64,000 bases of DNA, from the NCBI RefSeq assembly GCF_024323335.1, contig NC_066579.1, positions 236,085,475 to 236,149,474 on the forward strand, read 5' to 3'. Source of the stretch: Lathyrus oleraceus. Taxonomy: Eukaryota > Streptophyta > Magnoliopsida > Fabales > Fabaceae. Below, one piece after another: positions 45,874 through 58,800 of this stretch (position 1 is its first letter; each line of letters starts with the position of its first letter). The translations under genes and the position numbers were made by a program. The notes under the pieces are model-generated. The model was not told where the DNA came from. It saw nothing but the letters and a program-made list of their open reading frames with translations, and did no database searches.

Positions 45874-47483
45874 CTATGGAATCATTTCCGATGACAACCC
45901 AACTTCGAGCTGACACTTCTTGCGAAGCCTTTTGATCTCTCTTTCATAGTTTCTTTTCATTGCATCCTTCTCTATCACGAGTTGGTCTACAATGCTTTTC
46001 CAAACGCCAGAAATAGGAAGATGGGTAAATTATGAATTGTTAGAGGAAAATAAATCCCTTTGGCCTTTTGATCTCTTCACAACATGTTGCTCTAGTAATT
46101 CTATCAAGTCATCCTTCTCCTTTAACTATTTTTGCAATTTTGTTTTTTCAAGGTGTGAGGTGTGAAATTTGTCTTCCCAATCACGTCTCCCTTGCTTCAT
46201 CCTATCCAAAGCCTCTTGCAACTCCTCTATGCCTTTAATAGTGGTAAATTTGACCATTATTAAGGACATAGGACTTTCGTAAGCGTACATCATCTTGAAT
46301 TATTTTGCTATACTCTTCACCCAACTAGTGTAAGGCTCTAAGGCTACACAATTTCTCAATTCGAGCTCACATTTCCCTTTCCTATGAATATTGTGCCAAG
46401 CATGCACCATCCTAGCTTTCAACCCTTGAATTTTTTCCCCTCTTGGAAAAATAAACTTTCTAACAAAGTGTTATTAGGTTTATCCTTCATAGAGAACCCA
46501 AGTTGACATCTTGCCAAGGCCAGATTGTAGTTGATTCCTGCTTGTGTACCAAGAAGAGGCACATTATAGAACTTCCCACAACTATCAATAATCACGACGT
46601 CATCGTAAATAGAAGAGTACCAAGTAATGTCATCATTGTTGAGAGACACGAGTCTTTGAGACCACCTTAAATAATCCTTGTTTTCTTGGAAGATAGGAGA
46701 CTGCGGCAAGTGCAAAATAAACCACTTGTATAGTAAAGGCACATAACAGACAATAGTTCCACCCCCTTTAGAAGTCCTATGATGAAGGGAGAAATAAGTA
46801 TCACCGAGTAGAGTTGGATCCAGATTCCTAACAAAAAAGATCCTCAAAGCAAAAACATCATCGAAACTGTCAATGTTAGGAAACAAGACTAAACCATAGA
46901 TAAGTAAGGCAAAGACAGTCTCGAATGCCACCATGTTACTAGCATTAGAAAAATAAAAGGCTTTCTCAATCAAAAATTTCGACGTCAACCCTCTGATTCC
47001 TCCTTTGACAGTGAGATTGGCATCTATGTCAGGCCTCCTCAGATGAATGGCTTCGGCAATAACCCAAGATTCAAGAATTCCTTCCACCCCATTAAAAGGA
47101 ACTCTATTATAAATTGGTATACCCAAAAGATAAGCATACTCTTCCATGGTGGACAACAACTGATATTCGGGGAAAGTGAAACACTAGTAAACAGGATCAT
47201 AGAATTGAACCAGAGTACAAAGAAGACCGTCCTCGACATCAGTAGATAGAACAGATAAAAGTCTTCCAAAACCGTATCTGAAACCCTTAGGATCATCCAC
47301 AAAAGATGCTAGCTTCCTTAATTCCACGAGATCGGGACATCTGAAATTGTATTTCCGGGTGTTCCTTCTTCCAATATCCACGATCAAAATATTTGCGATG
47401 TTTGCAACAAGAGTCTCTAAGTTCCTTGAGAATTGATTAAAACAATTTATGAATGCAATTAGTGCATGATGCAACAACCACAA
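45874..47483 (-). pseudogene. ORF1 of element G (DUF7745-like), broken
   Basis: It aligns along its length with ORF1 of element B. Shared blocks include DIGRRNTRKYN, LVQFYDPVY, CFTFPEYQLLSTMEEYAYLL, LLIYGLVLFPNI, GGGTIVCYVPLLYKWF and VIIDSCGKFYNVPLLGTQ. The ATG expected before the GRR motif is missing. TAG at 47184-47186 interrupts the frame, and a frameshift near 46430 precedes the Lys/Arg-rich C-terminal part (WHNIHRKGKCELELRNC, then ERDQ and RLRKKCQLEV), which ends at TAG 45874. The identity to B is moderate, so the elements belong to different families of one lineage. Element C's LTR abuts it at 45823. Confidence 0.8.
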
Positions 47484-48098
47484 ACAAGATCACACAAAGC
47501 ACACAAACAAGGTCCAAAGGTTTGGAGTCACGAGCATGGAGCCTAGGGTAAGAACCAACCCACAATGTATGTACTAAGGATATAATCACATATAGAACAA
47601 GGTTCTAAAAAGTTCCCAAATTTGTAATTCCATCTTTTGGATATTACTGGCTTAAACGACTACTCGTCAAACAATGATATTCTCAAGAGAAACTCATCCG
47701 AGTGTAGTATCATGTAACAACTAATTCAAGTCTACACCTGAATAGCCACCGCACAACGTCCTAAAAGGACAAGATGCGTTAAGGGTTCTAAGGTGCTCAA
47801 CTTCTAGAACTCCCAGGTCAAAAAAAGTAATGCCAACTACGACTACTCGTGTGACATCAGTAATCCCAAAGGGGCCTCCACTAAACGGGGGATCTCAAGC
47901 TATCTAATTAAGGATTAACTCAACGTAAGTCAAACATGACTATACCACCCTCTTATCATAAGAGAACTCAAGTTCGGGTATAAGACTTATCTCACCACAC
48001 AGAGATCACCAAGCACCAGACGAAACAAACAATAACAAACAATAGAAAACATAATATATACAAAAAAACAAAGACGGGCTTAACCCACTAGGGACTAC
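47484..48098 (-). other. Untranslated leader of element G
   Basis: No gene is visible. On the - strand it shares ordered blocks with the leader of element B: TAGTGGAGGCC, the TGATACTACACTCGGATGAG stretch, GGGAACTTTTTAGAACC and CTCCATGCTCGTGA. Confidence 0.55.
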
Positions 48099-48116
48099 TC
48101 CCCAGCAGAGTTGCCA
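48099..48116 (-). other. Primer binding site, tRNA-Arg type (element G)
   Basis: The - strand reads TGGCAACTCTGCTGGGGA, one mismatch from the PBS of B, six bases after the LTR end at 48123. Confidence 0.82.
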
Positions 48117-49192
48117 CTTTTCTGTAGCACTAAAAATTTGAGACTAAGCTATTGATTAACTTAACTCACAAATCAAGAGTCACCATCACGCTTTTATTGT
48201 TTCTAATGGGAAAAAGGGGGAAAAGTACGAACAAAATCCAAAAAACTTTTAAAATAAAACTAATAAAAAGAGAACAAGAGTCTAGGGTTAGTTATGCAAA
48301 GGGAAGGTATTAGCATCCTAAACATCCATGGTACTCCATGGGAACCTCTTTGAAAATATGTACATTTTGGTTTGAAAAAGGTGTTGTTTGTTAAAAAATT
48401 GGAGATATGGGAAAAGAAGTATATTTTTCTTTATTTTGATGTTTGCCAAGACTTTTGAAGTCTCATGTCTACGTACCAACAAAGTGAAATGGAGGATCAA
48501 AACCTTATAGTTCATAGTAAAAATAACAAAGGGAGTTTGTTTTGATTCATTTTTTATGGAAAAGACATTTTTTTCATTTTAAGGAGAATACTTAACTAGT
48601 CACCCATAAATATGAGAACTTTGCATCATCATGAGAAGGGCTCCAGCTTGGATAAAGATCAACAAGTATGCCACTAGCTCCGAAAGATGGAAAAGAATTA
48701 TCATCAATACTATGGAGATAGGAGAATTACAACTCGACTATGGAAATAACTTATGTCTAATGCCTTGAGAAAAGTTTTAAAAGGAAAAGTGCACAAGGGA
48801 ACAAAATGGTTTGAATGAATTATGCATTTTTAGTATTTTGAAATTGGTCTAAATATGCTTAAGATGGATTAACATTTATTAAGAAAAAAAGGTTTTGAAA
48901 AAATCACTTGACAAAAGTCAAGGTTTATTAAGAAAGTGGTTCAAGTTGGAAAACAAGAAGGTTTTGAAAAAGGGAGAAGATTTGAAAATTTAAGAAAGGG
49001 AGGAGAAGAAGATACTATCCTAAAGCATAAATTAAAAGCAGCGGAGGAAAGATCTAACCAAGAGATAGAAATCTCTATGACATAAGTCAATCAATAATTC
49101 CCTCCTTTGGATTAATCCTCAACCAAGCCAAGTGAGTAGATAATAACCCATGCATCAAATGAAACCAAAGTAACTCAACCAAGTCTTCATAG

Positions 49193-49430
49193 AGAAGTCT
49201 AAAGTCATATGCATCAGATGAATTCCAAGGTCTCAAATCACAAGTCCCAAAGAAAAGGTCTAAATCCTAATTCTAAGTCCATAACTCCACAATGATGCCA
49301 AGGATTCACAAAGAAGTCCAAAGTCATAGGTATCAGATGAATTCCAAGGTCTCAAATCACAAGTCCCAAAGAAAAGGTATAAATCCTAATTCTAAGTCCA
49401 TAACTTCACAATGATGCCAAGGATAGAAAC
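49193..49430. repeat. 119-bp tandem duplication in LTR G
   Basis: Two copies, containing GAATTCCAAGGTCTC and ACAAGTCCCAAAGAAAAGGT, start at 49193 and 49312 with few differences. H and C have a single related stretch. Confidence 0.8.
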
Positions 49431-51633
49431 CACAAGTCCATGAGTTAGGAGAAACAAGTTTCCTTTTTTAGGTTTTTTCTTATTAGTATCTTCTTTACAA
49501 TGATATAAAGGAAAGGTCCAAATGGACAAATAACAAAATGACATAATCACAAATAATATGGTATGGAATGTTAAACATAAAACATAAGTAAATGGCATAA
49601 AAATAATGGCATGAAGTAAATGACTTGAAAATAAAAGTTAATACAAGTGAAGAGTTAGTAAAATATTTTAGTGAAGATGAAAAGATGTTTTGGTCATTTT
49701 TTAGAGAACACTTAACTATTCACTCACAAGCATGAAAATATGAACCTATACATCATTTATGAGAAGGCCTCCAACTTGGATAAAATCAACAAGTATGCCA
49801 CTAACTCTCACAAATGAAAAAGGAGCAACATTGTCATACAATACCATGAGGAATAGGAGACTTACAATCTCACTTATAAAAATGTCATTACGTTTGGAAC
49901 AAATTTAACACTATGTTAAGCAATCATAATTGGACTTATGTAAAAGTCACAACTATCTGAGGCCGATCAATAATAATGTTTGTGTTAATACATGCTAGAG
50001 AAATGATATGTAAATCATTCTCCTAAACCCATGCCACAAAAAAAAGGAAGGGGATGATCAAGCACAAAGGCTACGAGGATGGTCCATTACTTCAATCCAC
50101 ACTTCATGACACTTAGGACAAACTTATACATCAATCCAAATCACCTTAAATGATTCATGATCACTTAGAAGGTAGATTTGAAATGATGAAAGTTCATCAA
50201 GTACCAATCCACACATCATGAACAAGATAGATACAAGCCATCCAATTGATCAAAGGGAAAAATAAGGAGATGAAGAAGAAGGAATCAAGAGAAGTCACAC
50301 CCAAATTGGATCAAAAGTTTGATCAAGTCATCATCAAAATCAATCATCCATTTTGGTGGATTAGGGTTTTCACCCCATCAATAACCAATATCCATTGAGT
50401 TTGATGAAACTTAAAGTCCAAACCATCATGATCCAAGGATAACAGATGTTCCCAAGGTCACACAAATATAAAATGCAATTAAATGGAATAAAAGTGTATC
50501 AAAGGTATTTTTAAAATAAAAATAAAATGGAAAATCCACAAAGTCCTTCAAAACACCAATAAATGGCCAAGAAAATTATACAAGGTTATAAATAAAATAA
50601 GAAACATATAATAAAATTTTCAGAATTTAAAAATGCAGAAAAATATTTTTAAACCAATTAAAACAAAGGAGAAAAGAGAAAATTCATGAAAAATAGAAAA
50701 TCAGTGAAATAAAATGTGAAAAGATAAAAATCATATGAAGAAAAATAAAAGAGAATTTTAGAAATTATTTTGGGATTTTTTGGATCAAAAATGAAATTAC
50801 TATGAATTTTTAATGAAATATCAATTTAAAATAATAAAAGAAAAAGAATTAGAATAAGAAAAAATACGGAACGTTGGATCACGCCTCATTAATTGACGTG
50901 GCATATCCAACACTCTAAAGGCTGGGATGCATGGTGAAACACGCTGCAAGCCAAACACAGGATCCTGTTTAAATCCAGCAAATCAAAACATTTAAAAATG
51001 CCAACGTGTCTGGTTCAATCTCAAACCACCTGAGGAAAACTCTGGTCGTCTTCTCCGATGAGCTCTCATAAGAGTTTCATCGTTTGGTAAATTCAAGACA
51101 TGGGACCGCCACCATTGTGATCCTCTTCTCATCCCGAATTCAACCTCATACTCCAAATTCATTTATATGAACTGAGCAAAGGGAATTTCAGAGAAGTTTC
51201 ATAAACAAACAAGCCATAAAAAATTAAATTAAATGGCGAACATAATTAATCAACACTAGATAAGTTAAGGGAAAGCATCAGAGTGTGAAGGACTACATTG
51301 TGGTAACTTGTTTGAGTTCAAATTATGCTCAGAACTACCTTGTTTAGATGGTGATCAAAAGTTGATGAAGCTCGATCGGGTTAGAGCACTTCAGAAGGTC
51401 TCTGAGCTTGGGAATTGTTACAAAAGTTTCAAAGGATGCCGATGGAGCTAATGGAATCAAGAAATTGGATTAAAACAGACTGAAACTCAAAACACGATAG
51501 TTAAAGTTTTTGGAAAAATTTCAAGTTGCAGCAGGGATTTCTTGGCTTGCCAAAGCTTGCAAATGAAGGCAATAAATTCCTTTATTTATAGGGAATGAGT
51601 TTGGATCCAAATACATGTTGAATGATGCATAAT

Positions 51634-52803
51634 TCATGCAAAATGAATTTGATCCAAGTGTGTTAAAACCTGCAAAAGCTTGTCTTCCTGATCGAAATCA
51701 AGGTTAGAAGAAATAATAACAAGGAGTTTTTCATTAGTCTCCAAATAAGCGTATTTCAGGTTTTCAGGGAGCTGTTTCAGCTCTAAAGACGGGGGTTGCT
51801 CGATGGATGGAATGCTTGGGGCATCCGGGATGTCAAGAGCATCAACTGCAAAAACAACTTCATCGGCAACAACTTCACCTGTAGGAAATGTATCAGGCTG
51901 CAAGGCAGCATCAATCTTAGCACACACAACACAAAGGTTAGTGTCAGTACAATCAACACATGAGTAAATATCATCGACACCAGATAAAGATGAAAAATCA
52001 AGTGAAAATAAATCAGAACAAGTGTCCTCAACCAGCTCAGATATCAATTCCATATGAAAAACGGAATGCTCTTCCAAGGGGTGTTTCATGGCATTGAAAA
52101 TGTTAAATTTTGCGACAATGTCACCAAATTCCATGGACATGGTTCCATCGTCAACATCAATTTTTGTCTTCGCCGTTTTCATGAACGATCTGCCTAAAAT
52201 GATGGGAGCTCTACTTGTCTTAGTCTCTCCTTCCATGTCTAGAATGTAAAAATCTGCAGGAAAAATTAAATCGTTAACTTGGACAAGAACATCTTCCACT
52301 ACGCCAGTCGGGTGTGCATTGCTCCTGTTCGCCAGTTGGACGATCAAACCTGTATGCTGCAAAGGACCAAGATTAAGGTTATTATAAATATAAGTAGGCA
52401 TAACATTAATGTCCGCTCCCAAATCAAGCATGCAATTCTCGAATTTACTATCCCCGATGGTACAAGGGACAGTAAAAGTTCTCAGATCCTTATGCTTTTG
52501 TGGCAAGAGCTGAGTGATGGCTAAAACATTTTTCTCGCCTGTAACTTTTTCAGATGAAGGCTTGGGCTGAATAAAAGAAGAAATATTTCTTCCCAAGTTA
52601 ACTCTCTCACTTCCTTTAATCCTCCTCTTATTTGTACATAAATCCTTCAGAAAATTTGCATACTTAGGAACCTGTTTAATTACGTCAAGAAGCGAAATAT
52701 TTATCGCAACTTTTCTAAAAACATCCAATATTTCTCTTTCCTTGTCTCCCTCCTCAATTCTTTTATTTTTCATAACTCTATGTGGGAAGGGGACTGGTGG
52801 CAC
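51634..52803 (-). pseudogene. Athila aspartic protease region and flanking polyprotein, truncated
   Basis: A 389-codon frame. Near the N-terminus ISLLDVIKQVPKYANFLKDL is the typical block before the Athila protease. The active site is MLDLGADINVMP (about residue 130), with DLG in place of DTG, as usual in Athila. ADFYILDM and PIILGRSFMKTAKTKIDV follow. The C-terminal part is less conserved. The retroelement sequence stops at DKLLQVL near 51665, and the last codons come from the flanking LTR. RT, RNase H and integrase are missing. Confidence 0.82.
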
Positions 52804-52868
52804 ATACTCCTTTTCTTTAATTTTTTCAGATGAAACAGGTTCAGATGGAGTAGGTTCAGGCTCAGATG

Positions 52869-54178
52869 TTACCTCAATAATTTTTTTATTTTTTTAGGGG
52901 ATGTTTCTGTAACCTTTCCAGATCTCAATGAAATCGCACTCACATTAGCATTAGAATCCCTTGGATTGACAACTGTTTGGACTGGAAGCTGGTTCGACCC
53001 TTGGGCTTGCATGTTATTTATTTGAGTAGCAAGTTGTCTCATTTGCATGTTCAAGGTCTGAATGCTAGAATCGGTCCTTTGTTGGAATTGGAGATTGTTG
53101 GCGGCCATTTGTTTTACAAGATCTTCTAAGGATGGTCCGGAAGGTGCAGGGGCAGCCACTTGAGGTGGGTTCTGTTGTGGGTTTCCATATCGAAGGTTGG
53201 GATGGTTCCTCCAATTGGGATGGTATTTGTTGGTGGACAGGTCAGGAGTATTATTGTACCTGTTTTGATTGTAAAGGTTGGCTGCATAAGCTTGAGGCAG
53301 CTCAGTAATGGACTCGTCTCTCAGAATAGGACAAGTATCGGTCGGGTGCTCATGAGAAGTACAAATACCACACAACTTTGCTGTTTGAGGTTTACTCATT
53401 GTCATTTGTTTCACTAAAGAAGTAAGCTCTTCAATTCTGGTTTCTAAAGCCTTGTTGGAAGAGGAAACCTGAATGTCATTCACACCTTTTGTTTGGACCA
53501 TATAATTATTTCTGGTTGTGAATTGTTGGGAGTTGAGTGACATGTTCTCAATTAGGGCTTTAGCAGCAACTGGAGTTTTATCGACAAGTGCTCCACCACT
53601 AGCAGCATCAAGAATGTTTCTATCCATTGGTAACAATCCCTCATAGAAATACTGAATAAGCAGTTGTTCGGTAATTTGATGTTGAAGGCAGTTGGATACT
53701 AATTGTTTGAATCTCTCCTAATACTCAGCCAATGACTCATTTCCCTGTCTAATACCACATATATCTTTTCGGGTTGATGCATCCCTGGAGGCAGAAAGTA
53801 TCTCTCTAGGAAGACTCTCTTCAAATCATTCCAAGTCATGATAGAATTCGACTCAAGATAATATAACCAATCCTTGGGAGCACCCTGTAGTGAAAACGGG
53901 AAGGCTCTCAGCTTGATGTGATCTTCGGTGATTCCTTCAGGTCTCAATGGTGTATAGAAAACAACCTGTAATTCCTTAAGATGCTTATGCGGATCCTCAC
54001 CTGCAAGACCACTAAACCTTGGCAACAAGTGTATTAAAGCAGATTTCAACTCAAAAGGAATAGTAACATCAACATATTCAATACATAAACCATTGTAATT
54101 CATATCAGGAGCAACAAGTTCTCTCAAAGTTCTTTGGTCAGCCATATTAAACTCAATAGAATTTTTTTTAACAAACAA
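52869..54178 (-). pseudogene. Athila gag, broken
   Basis: The gag starts MADQRTLRELVAPD (at about 54145; an upstream in-frame Met exists). It has LIHLLPRFSGLAGEDPHKHL and FPFSLQGAPKDWLYYL, then after a frameshift between 53636 and 53699 continues with MLPMDRNILDAASGGALVDK. A zinc finger CGICTSHEHPTDTCP lies near 53310-53350, followed by a Gln/Asn-rich stretch. A second frameshift in a T-run near 52880 separates it from the protease frame. The gag fold is typical for Athila. Confidence 0.85.
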
Positions 54179-54657
54179 TGAGAAAACACAACTAATTCAG
54201 CAATGCAGCAACAAATAGGAAAAGATCGACAATGTCCTTATTAAGTAAAAACAATTGAAATACGAAAAAAAACGATTAAAATAAAAGGAAAAAAAATACA
54301 AAAACATAAAAATTAATCTAATAACGTAAATTAAAATTTTTGAGAATTTATTCGGAATTTTATGAAACTATCAAAATAGAAAAAAAATCATAAAAAATAG
54401 AAAAATAAGGAATTTCGGGTTTTTATGATGACTTCCACTATTTAGTTTCAAATAAAGGCTTTTGATCCTTGATTTTTTCCTAGTTAATCGACAAAGATCG
54501 AAATAATTTGAGACGATTTTCTTAAAAAAAACAGATTTTTTTTTATCCTAAAACACAAAAACACCAGAACACAAGAAAGTTAGGGAAAAAATGTTAAAAC
54601 ACGACACCTATGACTATAATAATAGTTAGACTATAATAATGGTTAAAATCTACAAGA

Positions 54658-54676
54658 ATCCCCGGCAACGGCGCCA
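54658..54676 (-). other. Primer binding site, tRNA-Asp type (Athila)
   Basis: The - strand TGGCGCCGTTGCCGGGGAT is complementary to the 3' end of tRNA-Asp(GUC), the standard Athila primer. It stands 11 bases inside the LTR end at 54688. Confidence 0.92.
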
Positions 54677-54687
54677 ATTTGATCCAC

Positions 54688-55603
54688 TGTCGCGCGCGGA
54701 TCATAACGAGTGTTTTTCAAAAACGTAGTACGGCGACAATTTTAACTCGGATATCGTTCTCACAAGGATTCTTGATTATTATTATCCAAAGGTAAATCGA
54801 ATTAGGGGGGGTTGTTTGGTTTGGTGTTTGATTAAGAAAAAGTGATTATTAAAAGCAATTCTTGAAATAAGCTGTTATGAAATAAGTGATTAGGAATTAA
54901 TTCAATCTACCGACTCAGTTCCTACTATCATCGCTTAATATAATTTTAATACCCTAAGCGGATTGTCTATTCCTATTTGGGTACAAACTCAATGACAAGC
55001 GCGATGAAGTTTGTGAGATGTATGATCCTATTGTCCGAATTAAGCAAACGAGATAAGTTTTCATGGATTAAGCAAACATGATTGATCAGACACAAAAACG
55101 AATTAAGCAAACGTGACATGCCTATGTTAGGATCATACAATCAACCAAATTGAATCAATATATTTCATGCAATCGAATTAAGCATACAAGAACACAAAAT
55201 ATCATTGAAAGGAATTAAACTAAAATTAACATTATAATAATCTCAAGTTTTGGAACCTGAATTACGGCAGATCGAATCAGAGGGATTAGTTCTCCATGGA
55301 ATTCGTACAAGCTTCCAAATTTTCGTGAATAGTGATACCGTGTACTGTTTTCGGCTGCTTAGGTTATAGGAAAAGTAGAATAACCCTAATTTGGTCAAAA
55401 CATAACCCATGCCCAAACTAAATAACCCAACACAAAATATAAATCTAGTGTTGAAGGCTTCAACGGATTTTTCAACCATGCTACATTCCAAATTAGCTTC
55501 TGACTTCTTCATGAAAGTCGTAGCTCTTTCTCTTAGCTTTCCAACGACTAGTAGCACGCCTCGATCCGATACTCCTAGCATTAGTTATGAATTTATTCTT
55601 ACA
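54688..55603 (-). repeat. 5' LTR of the Athila fragment
   Basis: On the - strand it starts TGTAAGAATAAATTC and ends CGCGCGACA; 916 bp. The adjacent five bases are GACTG; no second copy is found because the 3' side of the element is missing. Confidence 0.8.
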
Positions 55604-55800
55604 GACTGAATTTGATCCAAGTGTATGAAAAGTGTGACTTGAAACTCACCAAAACTCAGCCAAATGATGCGTTTTAAGTGTCAATTAAATTTTGGATACT
55701 TGTTAAAACATATTTAGGACCAAAACACATGCTAATTTGGCTTGGAATTGAGATTAGTCATGATCAAATTGTAGGCAATGGTGATTTCTTCAGTTCCAAG

Positions 55801-58800
55801 TGTTGTACCCCAAAATTTACCCTCTTCTTTTAAACCCTAATTGGCTTATGTCTCTTTACCATACATACTCATGCATATCATTGGTTCTATGGTTATGGGA
55901 TCAAGGTATCTTATTCTTTTGTTTTATTTCAAGTAAGAGAGAAGAAAGATAGGTACTCAAGTCAATGATGAAGATATTTCCTCAATCTCATTGTTCACTC
56001 AAGCCACAAGGGTTCCATATGCCTCAATAGGTTTAAAAATGTTCTTTGTATCCTCAAATGATTGAGATTGGCAAGGGATTAGAAGATGATCATCATTCTC
56101 CCATCTTTTGGATATCAACTAGGGTTGTTTGTCAAAGTTAGTTTGTGACTAACTTTTTGAGCAAAACTTATTTCCATAGTCCTATATATATCTCAAAGCA
56201 TTCATGTGCAAAGTATTGGTCATTGGATTTAATCATAAGAAGTTCAATTGATCAAGAGAGAAGATGAATTGATTGTGTAGAACAAAAGTCAACTGTGCAA
56301 CCAAAAAGTTAACTCCTAACTTTTTAAGGTTAAACTTGTGTCTCATGAGTCAAATATGGCCAATGGTTGATATTTGTCAAAGTGGAATCACAAGAATCAA
56401 GAAAATCAAGAGTTTTGTCAAAATTGCCTAATTTCGGAATTAGGATTTTTAAGAAATTGCTATTTTTGGCAAATTTTATGTGAATGATCAACCGTTTTCA
56501 TTGCCAATTTACCCTATGATCAAGGTTTCAAATCAAGTTGGCCTTAGCAGGAAACTCTTTCTCCTTTTTTCAAGCTTTAAGGAGATACCATGTTTGTAGC
56601 ATTTGGAGCATCAGGGTGCAAGTTATGATCATTTGAAGGTGGGTGTTTCAAATTCATCAAAAGTTCAACACTTAGAAAAATTTCTAAGTGTTTCTAGTCA
56701 GAATTGGCAAGCAAGTTCATGACAATTTTAAGGTGTGTTAGAGGCTTCATTTAAAAATACTTTCAACATGAAAAATGTTCCTTGGTCTCCCCTCTTTCCA
56801 TTGGTGCCAAGTTTGTGAAGATTGGTTGAACATGCATCAAGTGGTGGTCGTGCCAAGATGGTTGCATGGTCATGCATCAAACTTAAGATCAAAACATGCA
56901 TCAATCTAATTTTGCACATTTTTCTTCAAATGGCCAAGCAAGTTTCATTCCAATCACACATACCATTTTGTCATTTCCCTAAATGGCCGAAACAAAAGGA
57001 TTTTCATGCATGACCTTATTCCCATGCCTTTCGCAAAAAGAAGGAAATGTTTAAGTGTGCACCATGTTGAATCCACTCCTCTCATGTGCCATCCTGCTCA
57101 GGATTTCTTCACCCCATTCCTTTTATCCCAAAATGCACCAAACTTTCCATGGAATCAACATGAAACTCAACATTGCACCTCACTCTCATTTTTCACTCAA
57201 ACTTCCAAACATGCCCCTCAACAGATTTTTAACCTTGGTCAGCACTGCACCTCACTCCATACACTCTATATAAGACCATCGTGCTCCTATTTCACACACA
57301 CACGCCATTGAAGAGAGAGAAACCAGATATGCAAATTGAAGCTCCCAAGCATTTTTTCCATCTTGAAGCTCTCCTCTCTTCATTTCTCCTACTTCATTCT
57401 TCTCATTTAAAGACCATAGAGTATTTTTGGTGGGTTTCTGAAGATGAGAGCAAGCACAAGAGGAAGTGGACCTTATCCACTAGGTAAGCTTCTCCTTTCT
57501 TCATCTCCTTCATTTAGGATCTAAACATGCCATGAACAGTTTACATACATTGCATATGGTTGGTTTAAAATGATAGTTTTGCTTGATTTTTTGGATGTTG
57601 GATGTTTGAAGTTGCTGAAACTTTTGAAAACATTTTATTTTGCTTGACTTTCATGCTAATTTTCTCCATGATTAATCCATATTTTTTAGACTTGCTTGGC
57701 ATGGTTGTGTTCTACTCTATGAGATCTGCATTTTTGTTTTTTATTTCATTTGATTTCATGGATTATGGATAAAGTTGTATGGGTGTGAAGTTATTGGGTA
57801 GAGATTTCATGAAGCCAGGGTTTATGTCGTGCATGGTTTTGGTCCGAGGTTGAAGATGATGCATGTCATGGTTTGATTGGTTGGGCGTGTGTTTTGTCGT
57901 TTCTGACTTAAGTGATTGTGACCAATTGATATAAGGTTAACATGATTTATTTGTTTTATTTTAGTTTTCATGCTTTTAAAATCAGATTTAAGTGGAATTG
58001 GACCATTGGGCCATGCACATTCTCTTTTCCCACCCCCGTTTTTTAGCCCTTGTGTGTGTTTAACTTATTTTCAATTCATTTCCATTTTTACTTATGCACC
58101 CCCTTGCCATGTGACCTCATTTTATTTATTTTGTTTTTATTTTTATTTTCTGATTATATTTTAATACTTCTAATACTCCAAAAATTCCCCAAAAATTCAT
58201 GAACATATTTTAGTATGTTATTTAATTTTTTATATTTTTTATTTTATTTTTCTAATTATTTTGGTATTTTATTTTAGTTTTACCATAAAATGTGTTTGGT
58301 ATGACCTAGTTTGTGAGTTAGGGTTTAATTCTTCATGCTTCCCTTTGATTTTTAATCCCAACTTTTGCACACACTTAGGGATATGTATGTAGGACCTTTG
58401 AGATTTAATTGGATGGTTTGATAATTTATTTTGGTCCATGTTTAAACTTGTTTTTGATGCTTAACTTGTACGATCAACAATGGTTTGTGATGCTTGATGA
58501 TTATTACCATTTTGAACTTGTTCTTGAGCCAATCTTTTGGGCATTTTTATACACCTATATGCTTAGGGTTTAAGTGTGTATTTGAGGTCTTTTGATGTCA
58601 AATTGATGCATGTCTATTGTGTTTTTTATGAGCCTCGATTGCATGCTTATTTATTAAGATACTTATGGACAATTGTTGATTGCTTGAGTTGCTTCTTGAC
58701 CACACTCTTAGACATATGTTAGGAAATTTGTAAGTGGATAACTTAATTTTGCTTTGTTGATTTCTCACCTATTTTTGGGACCTCGTGGATATTTCTTTTG

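Larger units (their letters stand above)
48123..55800 (-). mobile_element. 5' LTR of element G, interrupted by an Athila fragment
   Basis: The LTR 3' end at 48123 reads ...GTGCTACA on the - strand. 48123-51661 is homologous to LTR C in inverted orientation. It carries GAGTCACCA at 48177-48185 (complement of the tRNA-Arg core with one change), an AGTA-loop hairpin CCATGG/CCATGG at 48326-48341, and a TATA box at 51580-51591. 55604-55800 probably continues its U3 beyond the Athila piece; there LTR J begins and the rest is not seen. The stretch has no gene. Confidence 0.65.
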
